From: Cellulomonas_A sp036279715
Lineage (GTDB): Bacteria; Actinomycetota; Actinomycetes; Actinomycetales; Cellulomonadaceae
Length of the DNA: 64,000 bases
NCBI RefSeq assembly: GCF_036279715.1
Contig: NZ_DASUIR010000065.1
Coordinates: forward strand, 1 to 64,000
Reading direction: 5' to 3'
The notes beneath the pieces were generated by a model. It saw nothing but the letters and a program-made list of their open reading frames with translations, made no database searches and was not told the DNA's origin. The translations under genes were made by a program, and so were the position numbers. The stretch's first letter is position 1. The number at the start of each line of letters is the position of its first letter. This document shows positions 8,364 to 16,433 of this stretch, piece after piece.

Positions 8364-8434
8364 TCAGGCACTACGTCTTTGGTCAGGCACTACGTCTGTG
8401 ATCAGGCACTACGTCGTCACTCAGGCACTGCATC
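8364..8434 (-). repeat. Four tandem 19-nt repeats in the rplU leader
   Basis: Four copies begin at 8364, 8383, 8402 and 8421, exactly 19 bases apart. Each carries a 14-base core, read on the mRNA strand as GACGTAGTGCCTGA (the distal copy reads GATGCAGTGCCTGA), followed by a variable five-base spacer. Nineteen is not a multiple of three, so the repeat is not selected as protein. The array lies within the predicted rplU 5' UTR, between the promoter near 8582-8610 and the rplU start. Its function is unknown. Confidence 0.9.
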
Positions 8435-8467
8435 TCTGGGAGATGTGCTGCGCGCGCAGGATCCGAA

Positions 8468-8484
8468 GAGCCGAGATCCGGCTC
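8468..8484 (-). other. Short hairpin in the rplU leader
   Basis: GAGCCG and CGGCTC form a perfect six-base stem around a five-base loop, about 35 bases upstream of the 19-nt repeat array on the mRNA. Closer to the array the leader also holds the small inverted repeat ATCTC-CCA-GAGAT. These suggest a structured leader. They could equally be a weak terminator behind rne. Confidence 0.4.
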
Positions 8485-8581
8485 GCGCCTGTTCGACTCT
8501 GATCTCGCACGATCTGCACGCACGGCCTGTGCTCACGACCTGCCACGCACAACCGGCGCGTGCGAAACGCGCCGACGTCCA

Positions 8582-8610
8582 AGAGTACGGAACTGACCTG
8601 GCAGGGTCAA
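8582..8610 (-). promoter_or_regulatory. Housekeeping-type promoter for rplU-rpmA
   Basis: On the minus strand TTGACC (8605-8610) and TACTCT (8582-8587) are separated by exactly 17 bases, a good match to the actinobacterial primary-sigma consensus. Transcription should start near 8575, giving rplU a leader of about 225 nt that contains the hairpin and the repeat array. The promoter sits just beyond the rne stop codon, so rplU need not depend on rne transcription. Confidence 0.7.
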
Positions 8611-8642
8611 ACCGCGACCAGGCCGTCCCGCCTCCCCCGGAC

Positions 8643-11600
8643 TCAGTCGGACGTCTCGTCCTCGTCCCCGTCGAGCTCGAACACCCCGGGGTCGACCTGT
8701 ACGAGCTCGAGGGTGCCGTCCCCGGCGTCGACCGGCAGGGCCACAGCGGCGTCGAACGACGTCGCGACAGGCTCGCTCGGCGCGGCACCGCGGGCCGACT
8801 CGACGTCCGCCGGGGCCTCCTGCACGGGCGCAGGAGTGGCGACTGTCTGGTCGGTCTCCTCGACGCGCTCCGGGGCCTGCTCGTGACTGTGCTCGTGCGC
8901 ATGGGCAGCCGCTGCCGCGATGGTAGCGAGCGTCGCCTTGACGGCCGCGCGCGCCTCGGGGAGGACCGGCACGGCGATCGTCGGCGTGGACGACTCCTTG
9001 ACGACGCGCTTGCGGCGCGCTCGCTTCGGCTCGCCGTCACTGTCGGTCGCTGCATCAGGCTGGGCCGCACCCACGTCGGGCCGGTTGTCCTTCTCGATCG
9101 GCTCGGCGTGCACGATGAAGCCGCGCCCGTTGCAGTGCTCGCACGTCTCGCTGAACGCCTCGACCAGGCCCTGGCCGACCCGCTTGCGGGTCATCTGCAC
9201 GAGGCCGAGCGACGTGACCTCGGCGACCTGGTGCTTCGTGCGGTCACGACCCAGGCACTCCACCAGGCGGCGGAGCACGAGGTCGCGGTTCTGCTCGAGC
9301 ACCATGTCGATGAAGTCGATGACGATGATGCCGCCGATGTCGCGCAGCCGGAGCTGACGGACGATCTCCTCCGCGGCCTCGAGGTTGTTGCGCGTCACGG
9401 TCTCCTCGAGCGTCCCGCCGGATCCCGTGAACTTGCCCGTGTTGACGTCGACGACAGTCATCGCCTCGGTGCGGTCGATGACGAGCGAGCCGCCCGACGG
9501 CAGCCAGACCTTGCGGTCCATGCCCTTGGCGAGTTGCTCGTCGATCCGGTGCTCGGCGAACACGTCACCGCGACCCGACCACCGCGTGACCTTCGAGGCC
9601 AGGTCGGGGGCGAGGTCTCCGATGTAGCCCGAGATCGTGTCCCACGCCTCGTCGCCCTGGACCACGAGCGACCCGAAGTCGTCGTTGAAGATGTCGCGAA
9701 CGACGCGGATGGCCAGGTCCGGCTCACCCTGCAGCAGCGCGGGTGCCGACGCGGACTTGGCCTTCTTCTCGATGGCCTCCCACTGCGCCTGGAGGCGCGC
9801 GATGTCCGCGCGCAGCTCCTCCTCGCTGGCCCCCTCGGCCGCGGTGCGCACGATCACACCGGCGGAGTCCGGCACGAGCTCGCGCAGCAGCTTCTTGAGG
9901 CGGTTGCGCTCGGTGTCCGGGAGCTTGCGGCTGATGCCCGTCATGCCGCCGCCCGGGACGTACACGAGGTAGCGGCCCGCGAGCGTCACCTGAGACGTCA
10001 GACGGGCACCCTTGTGACCGATCGGGTCCTTGGTGACCTGCACGAGCACCGCGTCGCCAGACTTGAGCGCCTGCTCGATGCGGCGCGGCTGACCCTCGAG
10101 GCCCGCGGCGTCCCAGTTGACCTCGCCCGCGTACAGCACCGCGTTGCGACCCTTGCCGACGTCGACGAACGCGGCCTCCATGCTCGGGAGCACGTTCTGC
10201 ACCCGACCGAGGTAGACGTTCCCGGCCATCGACGCCTGCGCCTGCCGCGAGACGAAGTGCTCGACGAGCACGCCGTCCTCGAGGACGGCGATCTGCGTCC
10301 GACCGTTCGCCTCGCGGACGATCATCGTGCGGTCGACCGACTCGCGGCGGGCCAAGAACTCCGACTCGGTGATGATCTGGCGACGCCGGCCGTTGTCGCG
10401 ACCCTCACGACGGCGCTGACGCTTCGCCTCGAGACGGGTCGAGCCGCGCAGCGCGGTGGGCTCGTCGCTCGGGACACGCGCGGCACGGGTCCGCGTCGTG
10501 GTCACGACCTCCTCAGCGCCGTCCCCGCCGCGGCCACCACGACGACGACGCCGACGCCGACGGCTGGATCCGCCGTCACCGTCACCCTCGGTAGCCGTCT
10601 CGGTGTCGTCCGACTCCGCCTCGGAACCGTCCTCGTCGGCCAGGGCGGACGTGGACTCCTCGTCCTCGTCACCCTCGTCGGACTCGTCGACCTCGCCCGC
10701 GGGCCGGCTGCGACGGCCACGGCCCCCGCGACGCCGACGACGGCGCGGCGACGTCTGCTCGTCGTCCTGCTCGACCGTGGCCTCGTCGTGCGCCTGGTCC
10801 TCGTCGAGCTCGTCCTCGTCCGCCTGCTCCGCGGGCGCGACGACGTCCTGCACCTCGACCGGGGCCTGTCCGCGCCCGCCACGCCGCGAGCGGCGACGCG
10901 CCGGAGCCTCGGTCTGGACGACCTCGTCGGGGACGACAGCCTCGGTCACGGCGGCCGACGCAGCGACCTCCTCCTCGTGCAGGGCTGCGGCGGCCTCGGA
11001 GATCGCGGCGGGCGTGCCGGCCGCCGACACGGCGCGTCGGCGGCGCGGGCGCGCGTCCGGCTCCGGCGCCTGGAAGAGCAGCGCGGTGGTCGCGAGACGC
11101 GGTGTGGTCGAACGGGTCGCGGCGGGCGCTGCCTCGACGGGCGGCGTCGCAGCGAGGGCGGCGAACACGTCGAGCGCCGGTGCACGCGACGGTGCAGCGG
11201 CGGCGACGGGGGCCGCCTCGTCGATCTCCTCCTCGTCGGCGATCGCCTCGACGACCGGCTCGACAAGGGGTGCAGCCTGCGAACGGCTGCGGCGCGGGGC
11301 GCGCTTACGTGCGGCAACGACGGGCGCCTCGTCCGCCGGCGTCTCGGCGACAGGGTTCTCGGCGACGGGCGCAGCGGCGGGGACGGACGGCGCCTCGACA
11401 GCCCCGACCGGGGTGACGACCGGGCGCGTCACGCGCCGCGACCGACGGGCCGGCGGGGCGGCGGGCTCCGCAGCAGCGGAGGGTGCGGGCTCGACCGACG
11501 GGGCGACGACGGGTTCGGGTTCGGGTGCGGCGACTGGGACGGACTCGGCAGCGCTCGGCGCTGCGGTGACGGGCGCCGCGACCACGTCGTCGGGGGCGGC

Positions 11601-11711
11601 TGTGCGCCGTGTCGCGCGGCGTCGGGCGGGCTTGCTCGGTGCCACAGCCGCTACGCCGGTGCTCTCTGCGCTCGTCTCGACTGCGTTGTCGCTGGTGTTC
11701 TCGAAGGTCAC
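8643..11711 (-). CDS. rne: Ribonuclease E/G
   Basis: The 1022-residue endoribonuclease has a low-complexity N-terminal arm of about 450 residues rich in Ala, Glu and Arg, with RRRRRRGGRG-type clusters. The catalytic core follows from about residue 463. An S1 RNA-binding stretch (GNVYLGRVQNVLPSMEAAFVD) is clear, as is the catalytic DFIDM near residue 797. The zinc-link CxxC (CEHCNGRG) lies near residue 857. A disordered acidic tail closes the protein. Disordered arms on both sides of the core are the usual actinobacterial form. The start is GTG 11711, with AGGAG eight bases upstream. It probably processes rRNA and turns over mRNA. Confidence 0.95.
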   Translation of the reverse strand: MTFENTSDNAVETSAESTGVAAVAPSKPARRRATRRTAAPDDVVAAPVTAAPSAAESVPVAAPEPEPVVAPSVEPAPSAAAEPAAPPARRSRRVTRPVVTPVGAVEAPSVPAAAPVAENPVAETPADEAPVVAARKRAPRRSRSQAAPLVEPVVEAIADEEEIDEAAPVAAAAPSRAPALDVFAALAATPPVEAAPAATRSTTPRLATTALLFQAPEPDARPRRRRAVSAAGTPAAISEAAAALHEEEVAASAAVTEAVVPDEVVQTEAPARRRSRRGGRGQAPVEVQDVVAPAEQADEDELDEDQAHDEATVEQDDEQTSPRRRRRRGGRGRRSRPAGEVDESDEGDEDEESTSALADEDGSEAESDDTETATEGDGDGGSSRRRRRRRRGGRGGDGAEEVVTTTRTRAARVPSDEPTALRGSTRLEAKRQRRREGRDNGRRRQIITESEFLARRESVDRTMIVREANGRTQIAVLEDGVLVEHFVSRQAQASMAGNVYLGRVQNVLPSMEAAFVDVGKGRNAVLYAGEVNWDAAGLEGQPRRIEQALKSGDAVLVQVTKDPIGHKGARLTSQVTLAGRYLVYVPGGGMTGISRKLPDTERNRLKKLLRELVPDSAGVIVRTAAEGASEEELRADIARLQAQWEAIEKKAKSASAPALLQGEPDLAIRVVRDIFNDDFGSLVVQGDEAWDTISGYIGDLAPDLASKVTRWSGRGDVFAEHRIDEQLAKGMDRKVWLPSGGSLVIDRTEAMTVVDVNTGKFTGSGGTLEETVTRNNLEAAEEIVRQLRLRDIGGIIVIDFIDMVLEQNRDLVLRRLVECLGRDRTKHQVAEVTSLGLVQMTRKRVGQGLVEAFSETCEHCNGRGFIVHAEPIEKDNRPDVGAAQPDAATDSDGEPKRARRKRVVKESSTPTIAVPVLPEARAAVKATLATIAAAAAHAHEHSHEQAPERVEETDQTVATPAPVQEAPADVESARGAAPSEPVATSFDAAVALPVDAGDGTLELVQVDPGVFELDGDEDETSD

Positions 11712-12041
11712 TCGGGTGCTCCTGGGTGCCCGCCAGCGCCGTCCACACCTATCGGCGCCCGCGGGCGGTCGGTCGTCGGTCGCGCTGAGCGCGTCGACGG
11801 AAGTCGTCGGTTGCGGCCGGCTGCACGGGCGGTCGGCGCCATCGCCTGCCTGCTCCCCCGAGTCCCGGACGGGACCCGGCGCGAAGCCGGCGGCGCCTGG
11901 CGAGCGCGATGCGCTGGTGCGGCGAGCACGTTCGTGGCGTCAGAGCGGTGTGAACACTCCGGACACCGATGTCAGTATCGCACAGGGCCTCCCGGCAGGC
12001 GGCGCGACACGGCATGCTGTGACGACGATCTGTCAGCAAAC

Positions 12042-12055
12042 GGGACCTAGGTCCC
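12042..12055. promoter_or_regulatory. DosR/DevR-type palindrome upstream of cydA
   Basis: The sequence GGGACCTAGGTCCC is a perfect 14-base palindrome. Its outer halves match the core of the M. tuberculosis DosR box (GGGAC-N4-GTCCC). The flanks match poorly, with 13 of 20 positions in the full consensus. A possible -10, TACCTT, follows at 12071-12076, which would centre the box near -35, a usual activator position. A DevS/DevR-like pair is encoded directly beyond cydABDC, so local control is plausible. Confidence 0.6.
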
Positions 12056-12070
12056 TGGTCTGCGTCGCGC

Positions 12071-12076
12071 TACCTT
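12071..12076 (+). promoter_or_regulatory. Possible -10 element for cydABDC
   Basis: TACCTT fits the TAnnnT pattern and lies about 70 bases upstream of the cydA GTG. No good -35 is present; the DosR-type palindrome covers that position, as expected for an activator-dependent promoter. The assignment is inferential. Confidence 0.35.
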
Positions 12077-12148
12077 CTAACGTCGTCGCAGGCCCCTGGC
12101 CGGTTTGTATCGACCCTGCACCCACCGCCTCACACCGCCGGAGACCAC

Positions 12149-13639
12149 GTGGAAGCCCTCGATCTCGCCCGCTGGCAGTTCGGTGTCACGACCGTCTACC
12201 ACTTCATCTTCGTGCCGCTCACGATCGGGCTCACGCCCCTGGTCGCCCTCATGCAGACCTTCTGGGTCCGCACGAAGAACGAGCGCTGGCTGCGCCTCAC
12301 CAAGTTCTTCGGCAAGCTCATGCTGATCAACTTCGCGATCGGCATCGCGACCGGCATCGTCCAGGAGTTCCAGTTCGGCATGAACTGGAGCGAGTACTCA
12401 CGGTTCGTGGGCGACGTCTTCGGCGCACCGCTCGCGATGGAGGCCCTCGCCGCGTTCTTCGTGGAGTCGACCTTCCTCGGGCTGTGGATCTTCGGGTGGG
12501 ACAAGCTGCCCAAGAAGATCCACCTCGCGTGCATCTGGGCGGTCGCGATCGCGACGAACCTGTCGGCCTTCTTCATCCTCGCCGCGAACTCGTGGATGCA
12601 GCACCCGGTCGGCACCGTCTTCAATGCGCAGACCGGTCGCGCCGAGATGGTCGACATCGGCAAGGTCCTGAGCAACCCGACCCTCATGGCGGCCCTGCCG
12701 CACACGCTCACCGCCGCGTTCGTCACCGCAGGCACGTTCGTCGCTGCCATCTCCGCCTGGTGGATGGTCCGGCTCGTGCGCAGCGGAGATGTCGCCAAGG
12801 CCCGCGACGTGTACCGGCCGGCAGTCATCCTCGGTGTCGTCGTCATGCTCGTCGCGGGAGCCGGCGTCGCCCTCACGGGAGACCAGCAGGCCAAGCTGAT
12901 GTTCGACCAGCAGCCCATGAAGATGGCCGCGGCCGAGGGCCTGTGCGCGAGCGTCGACGGCGCCTCGTTCTCCATCCTGGCGATCGGTGACCTCAACAAC
13001 GACTGCGCGGGGGTCAAGCACCTCATCTCCGTCCCCGGCCTCACGTCGTTCCTGGCGACGAACGACTTCTCCGCCCCGATCAAGGGCGTCGACGAGCTCC
13101 AGGCGCTCGCCACCGAGAAGTACGGCGACGGCGTCGACTACATCCCGAACCTGCCGATCACCTACTGGTCGTTCCGGCTCATGATCGGCTTGGGCGTCGG
13201 TGCCGCCGCCCTCGCGCTCGCCGCACTGTGGCTCACGCGCAAGGGTCGGGTCACGGACAACGTCTGGTTCTCCCGCCTCGCGGTCGTCGCGCTCCCGATG
13301 ATCTTCCTCGCCTCGTCGTTCGGCTGGGTCTTCACCGAGATGGGTCGTCAGCCCTGGGTCGTGGTCCCGAACCCGAACCCGTCGGGCGTCGACGGCGTGT
13401 GGCTCCTGACGTCACGCGGCGTGTCGACCGTCGTGAGCCCGACGATGGTCATCATCTCGATGGTCGCCTTCACGCTGCTGTACGGCATCCTCGCCGTCGT
13501 CTGGTTCAAGCTCATGCACCGCTACGCGATCGAGGGCGTCGCCGCGACCGAGCACGACCCCAGCCCCGACAACCCCGACAACCACCGCGACCCCAACGAC
13601 CCCGACGCCGCTGACGCGCCGCTGTCGTTCGCCTACTGA
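12149..13639 (+). CDS. cydA: Cytochrome bd ubiquinol/menaquinol oxidase subunit I
   Basis: This 496-residue membrane subunit carries the haems and the quinol site of cytochrome bd oxidase, used at low oxygen. The N-terminal haem-ligand His is at residue 18 (VYHFIFVPLTIG). The signature EMGRQPWVV and the following GVSTVVSP are intact. About nine hydrophobic helices can be followed. The quinol loop appears short, as in most Gram-positive CydA. The GTG start has GGAG about six bases upstream. It is the first gene of cydABDC. Confidence 0.97.
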   Translation: MEALDLARWQFGVTTVYHFIFVPLTIGLTPLVALMQTFWVRTKNERWLRLTKFFGKLMLINFAIGIATGIVQEFQFGMNWSEYSRFVGDVFGAPLAMEALAAFFVESTFLGLWIFGWDKLPKKIHLACIWAVAIATNLSAFFILAANSWMQHPVGTVFNAQTGRAEMVDIGKVLSNPTLMAALPHTLTAAFVTAGTFVAAISAWWMVRLVRSGDVAKARDVYRPAVILGVVVMLVAGAGVALTGDQQAKLMFDQQPMKMAAAEGLCASVDGASFSILAIGDLNNDCAGVKHLISVPGLTSFLATNDFSAPIKGVDELQALATEKYGDGVDYIPNLPITYWSFRLMIGLGVGAAALALAALWLTRKGRVTDNVWFSRLAVVALPMIFLASSFGWVFTEMGRQPWVVVPNPNPSGVDGVWLLTSRGVSTVVSPTMVIISMVAFTLLYGILAVVWFKLMHRYAIEGVAATEHDPSPDNPDNHRDPNDPDAADAPLSFAY

Positions 13640-13648
13640 GGAGCGGAC

Positions 13649-14737
13649 ATGGAGCTCTCGATCGTCTGGTTCCTGCTTATCGCGGTCCTGTGGACCGGCT
13701 ACCTCATCCTTGAGGGGTTCGACTTCGGCGTCGGCATGCTGCTGCCTGTGCTCGGCAAGCGCGACAAGGACCGTCGCGTGATGATCAACACGATCGGCCC
13801 GGTGTGGGACGGCAACGAGGTGTGGCTGCTCACCGCCGGCGGCGCGACGTTCGCGGCATTCCCCGAGTGGTACGCCACCATGTTCTCGGGCTTCTACCTC
13901 GCGCTGCTGCTCATCCTGCTCGCGCTGATCCTGCGCATCGTCGCCTTCGAGTGGCGCGGCAAGATCAACGACGACGCGTGGCGCGGGCGATCGGACTGGG
14001 CCCTGATCATCGGGTCGTGGGTCCCCGCAGTCCTGTGGGGAGTCGCGTTCGCGAACCTCGTGCGCGGAGTCGAGCTCGACGCGAGCCACCAGTACGTCGG
14101 CGGCTTCTTCGCCCTGCTCAACCCGTTCGCGCTGCTCGGCGGGGCCATGACGGCACTCGTCTTCCTCACGCACGGTGCGATCTTCCTCGCGCTGAAGTCC
14201 GGCGGGGACGTGCGCGACCGGGCGGGCGCGCTCGCTGCCCGGCTCGCGCCCGTGACCCTCGTGGTCGCGGCGGCGTGGGCGATCTGGGCCCAGCTCGCGT
14301 ACTCGGTGACCTGGACGTGGGCCGCAGTCGTCGTCGCGGCCGCCTCACTCGTCGCCACCGTGCTGACGACCCGGACCCGGCGCGAGGGCTGGGCCTTCGT
14401 CGCGTCGGCCGTCACGATCCTGGCCGCCGTCGTGCTCATCTTCGGCTCGCTGTACCCGGACGTCGTCCCGGCGTTCGACGCGGCGAACTCCCTGACCGTG
14501 ACGAACGCGTCGTCGAGCCACTACACGTTGACCGTCATGACGTGGGTCGCTGCTGTGCTGGTCCCGTTCGTCCTGCTCTACCAGGGCTGGACGTACTGGG
14601 TCTTCCGCAAGCGCGTGTTCGCGACGCACATCCCGGACCATGTCGGCCTCACGTTCGAGCGTCCAGCCGCCCTGGTGGGCGCACCGACGGCTCCCGCGGG
14701 CGGGTCCTCAGGTTCTGACGGCGGCCCCCAGGTGTGA
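13649..14737 (+). CDS. cydB: Cytochrome bd oxidase subunit II
   Basis: The 362-residue product starts with the typical CydB helix and motif (WTGYLILEGFDFGVGMLLP). It contains IGPVWDGNEVWLLTAGGA and ends with several hydrophobic helices and a short Pro/Gly-rich tail. It pairs with CydA in the plasma membrane. It starts nine bases after cydA. cydD follows after 13 bases. Confidence 0.97.
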   Translation: MELSIVWFLLIAVLWTGYLILEGFDFGVGMLLPVLGKRDKDRRVMINTIGPVWDGNEVWLLTAGGATFAAFPEWYATMFSGFYLALLLILLALILRIVAFEWRGKINDDAWRGRSDWALIIGSWVPAVLWGVAFANLVRGVELDASHQYVGGFFALLNPFALLGGAMTALVFLTHGAIFLALKSGGDVRDRAGALAARLAPVTLVVAAAWAIWAQLAYSVTWTWAAVVVAAASLVATVLTTRTRREGWAFVASAVTILAAVVLIFGSLYPDVVPAFDAANSLTVTNASSSHYTLTVMTWVAAVLVPFVLLYQGWTYWVFRKRVFATHIPDHVGLTFERPAALVGAPTAPAGGSSGSDGGPQV

Positions 14738-14750
14738 GACGCTCGCGGGC

Positions 14751-16433
14751 GTGAAGCCGCTCGACCCGAGACTCCTGCGTTACGCACGCTCAGCCCGCGC
14801 ATACCTCGCGCTGACCGTGGGTCTCGGCATCGTCGGCGCCGTCCTCGTCGTCGCGCAGGCTCTCCTGCTCGCGCACGCGCTCGCCTCCGTCGTGCACGAC
14901 GGCGCCGACCTCCCGGACGTCATGGGCCTCGTTGTCGCGCTCGCGGGGGTCGTCGTGGCGCGCGCCACGGTGACCGGCGTGCAGGAGCGCTACGCCCACC
15001 GGGCCGCCACGCGCGCGATCGGCGAGCTCCGGGAGCAGGTCGTGGGACGAGCCGCTGCGCTCGGTCCACGATGGCTCGCCGAGGGTGCCGGCCCGGGGGT
15101 CGTGACGCTCGCGACCCGCGGGATCGACGCGCTCGAGCCGTACTTCGTGCGCTACCTGCCGCAGCTGGTCCTTGCTGCGACCCTGACACCGGCCACGCTC
15201 CTCGTCGTGCTCCGGCTGGACTGGGTGTCCGCCACGATCATCGCCGGGACGCTCCCGCTCATCCCCGTGTTCATGGTCCTCGTCGGGCAGCTCACGCAGG
15301 GGCGCTCGGAGCGCGGCCTGGAGGTGATGCAGCGACTCGGCTCGCAGGTCCTCGACCTGCTCGCGGGGCTCGCGACCCTGCGCGCGTTCGGGCGCGAACA
15401 CGGCCCCGCCGCGCGCGTGCGTGAGCTGGGCGACGCACACCGTGCCGCGACGATGGGTACCCTGCGCATCGCCTTCCTGTCCGGGATGGTGCTCGAGCTG
15501 CTGACGACGCTGTCGGTCGCGCTCGTCGCGGTCGGCATCGGTCTGCGACTCGTCGGGGGTGACATCGACCTGGTCACCGGGCTCGCGGTGCTGGTCCTCG
15601 CGCCCGAGGTGTACCTCCCGCTGCGCCAGGTGGGCGCCCACTTCCATGCCTCGACCGACGGCGTGGCGGCTGCGACGCAGGTCTTCGCGGTCCTCGACAC
15701 GCCCGTCCCGGCGCCCGGCACCGTCCCGGCGCCGGACCTGCGCACCACGACCGTCGTGCTGCGCGGCGTGGGCGTCCGGGCTCCCGAGCGCGAGGTGCAC
15801 GCTCCCGCCGGGCTGGACCTGACCGTCGCCCCGGGCCGAGTCGTCGCGCTCACAGGGCCGAGCGGCGCCGGCAAGACCACAGCCGTCGCCGTGCTGCTCG
15901 GTCTGCTGCGACCGGACGTCGGCTCGGTCATGCTGGTGCACCCGGACGGCAGCTCGACCGACCTCGCCGACATCGACCTCGCCTCGTTCTGGCGTCAGGT
16001 CGCGTGGCTGCCTCAGCGTCCGGTGCTCGAACCGGGCAGGCTCGCCGACGTCGTGACCGGTGGTGCTGGCGCCGTCGGTGCGTCCGCCCGGGACGAGGCG
16101 GCGGCACTGACCGGGCTCGACCTGGTCGTCGCGGGCCTCGCCGACGGATGGTCGACGCCCCTAGGCCGCGGCGGCGTGGGTCTCAGCGTCGGGCAGCGCC
16201 AACGGGTCGCGCTCACGCGGGCGGTCCTCGCTCCCGCGCCGCTGGTCGTCCTCGACGAACCCACGGCGCACCTCGACGCTGAAGGCGAACGCGTCGTGCT
16301 CGACACGGTGCGCGCGCTGCGTGACGCCGGACGCACGGTGGTGCTCGTCGCACACCGGGCATCGCTCGTCGCGCTCGCCGACGACGTCGTCGAGGTCCGC
16401 CCGGAGCCCGTCGTCGCCCAGGTCCGGGCATGA
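14751..16433 (+). CDS. cydD: ABC exporter subunit CydD
   Basis: This 560-residue fused permease-ATPase is half of the CydDC transporter, which exports cysteine/glutathione or handles haem and is needed to assemble cytochrome bd. Six hydrophobic segments fill the N-terminal half. The ATPase has Walker A GPSGAGKTT, signature LSVGQRQR and Walker B LVVLDEPTAHLD. The GTG start (VKPLDPRLLRYARSAR) follows the cydB stop. Sequence upstream overlaps cydB and is not conserved-looking. The stop overlaps the cydC start as ATGA. Confidence 0.93.
   Translation: MKPLDPRLLRYARSARAYLALTVGLGIVGAVLVVAQALLLAHALASVVHDGADLPDVMGLVVALAGVVVARATVTGVQERYAHRAATRAIGELREQVVGRAAALGPRWLAEGAGPGVVTLATRGIDALEPYFVRYLPQLVLAATLTPATLLVVLRLDWVSATIIAGTLPLIPVFMVLVGQLTQGRSERGLEVMQRLGSQVLDLLAGLATLRAFGREHGPAARVRELGDAHRAATMGTLRIAFLSGMVLELLTTLSVALVAVGIGLRLVGGDIDLVTGLAVLVLAPEVYLPLRQVGAHFHASTDGVAAATQVFAVLDTPVPAPGTVPAPDLRTTTVVLRGVGVRAPEREVHAPAGLDLTVAPGRVVALTGPSGAGKTTAVAVLLGLLRPDVGSVMLVHPDGSSTDLADIDLASFWRQVAWLPQRPVLEPGRLADVVTGGAGAVGASARDEAAALTGLDLVVAGLADGWSTPLGRGGVGLSVGQRQRVALTRAVLAPAPLVVLDEPTAHLDAEGERVVLDTVRALRDAGRTVVLVAHRASLVALADDVVEVRPEPVVAQVRA

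Larger units (their letters stand above)
11712..12148. other. 437-base divergent regulatory region, rne / cydA
   Basis: No gene was found in this stretch. It separates two divergent genes. The rne side shows no strong promoter; GATACT on the minus strand near 11976 is a possible -10 and would give a leader of about 265 nt. The cydA side contains the DosR-type palindrome at 12042-12055 and a possible -10 downstream. A half-site TGTGAAC at 11949-11955 resembles part of a Rex site, but the second half is not convincing. Confidence 0.7.

Noticed and set aside
8364..8434. CRISPR array
   Set aside because: The 19-base period with five-base spacers is far too short for CRISPR, the spacers are not unique 30-mers, and no cas genes are near.
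11949..11966. Rex-type operator upstream of cydA
   Set aside because: Only the left half TGTGAAC is good. The right half does not pair, so redox control by Rex is not supported.
8007..12050. A 1347-codon open frame on the plus strand opposite rne
   Set aside because: It lies antisense to RNase E/G, which has clear S1, DFIDM and zinc-link motifs. Long antisense frames are expected in sequence of this GC content. Its product has no recognisable domain.
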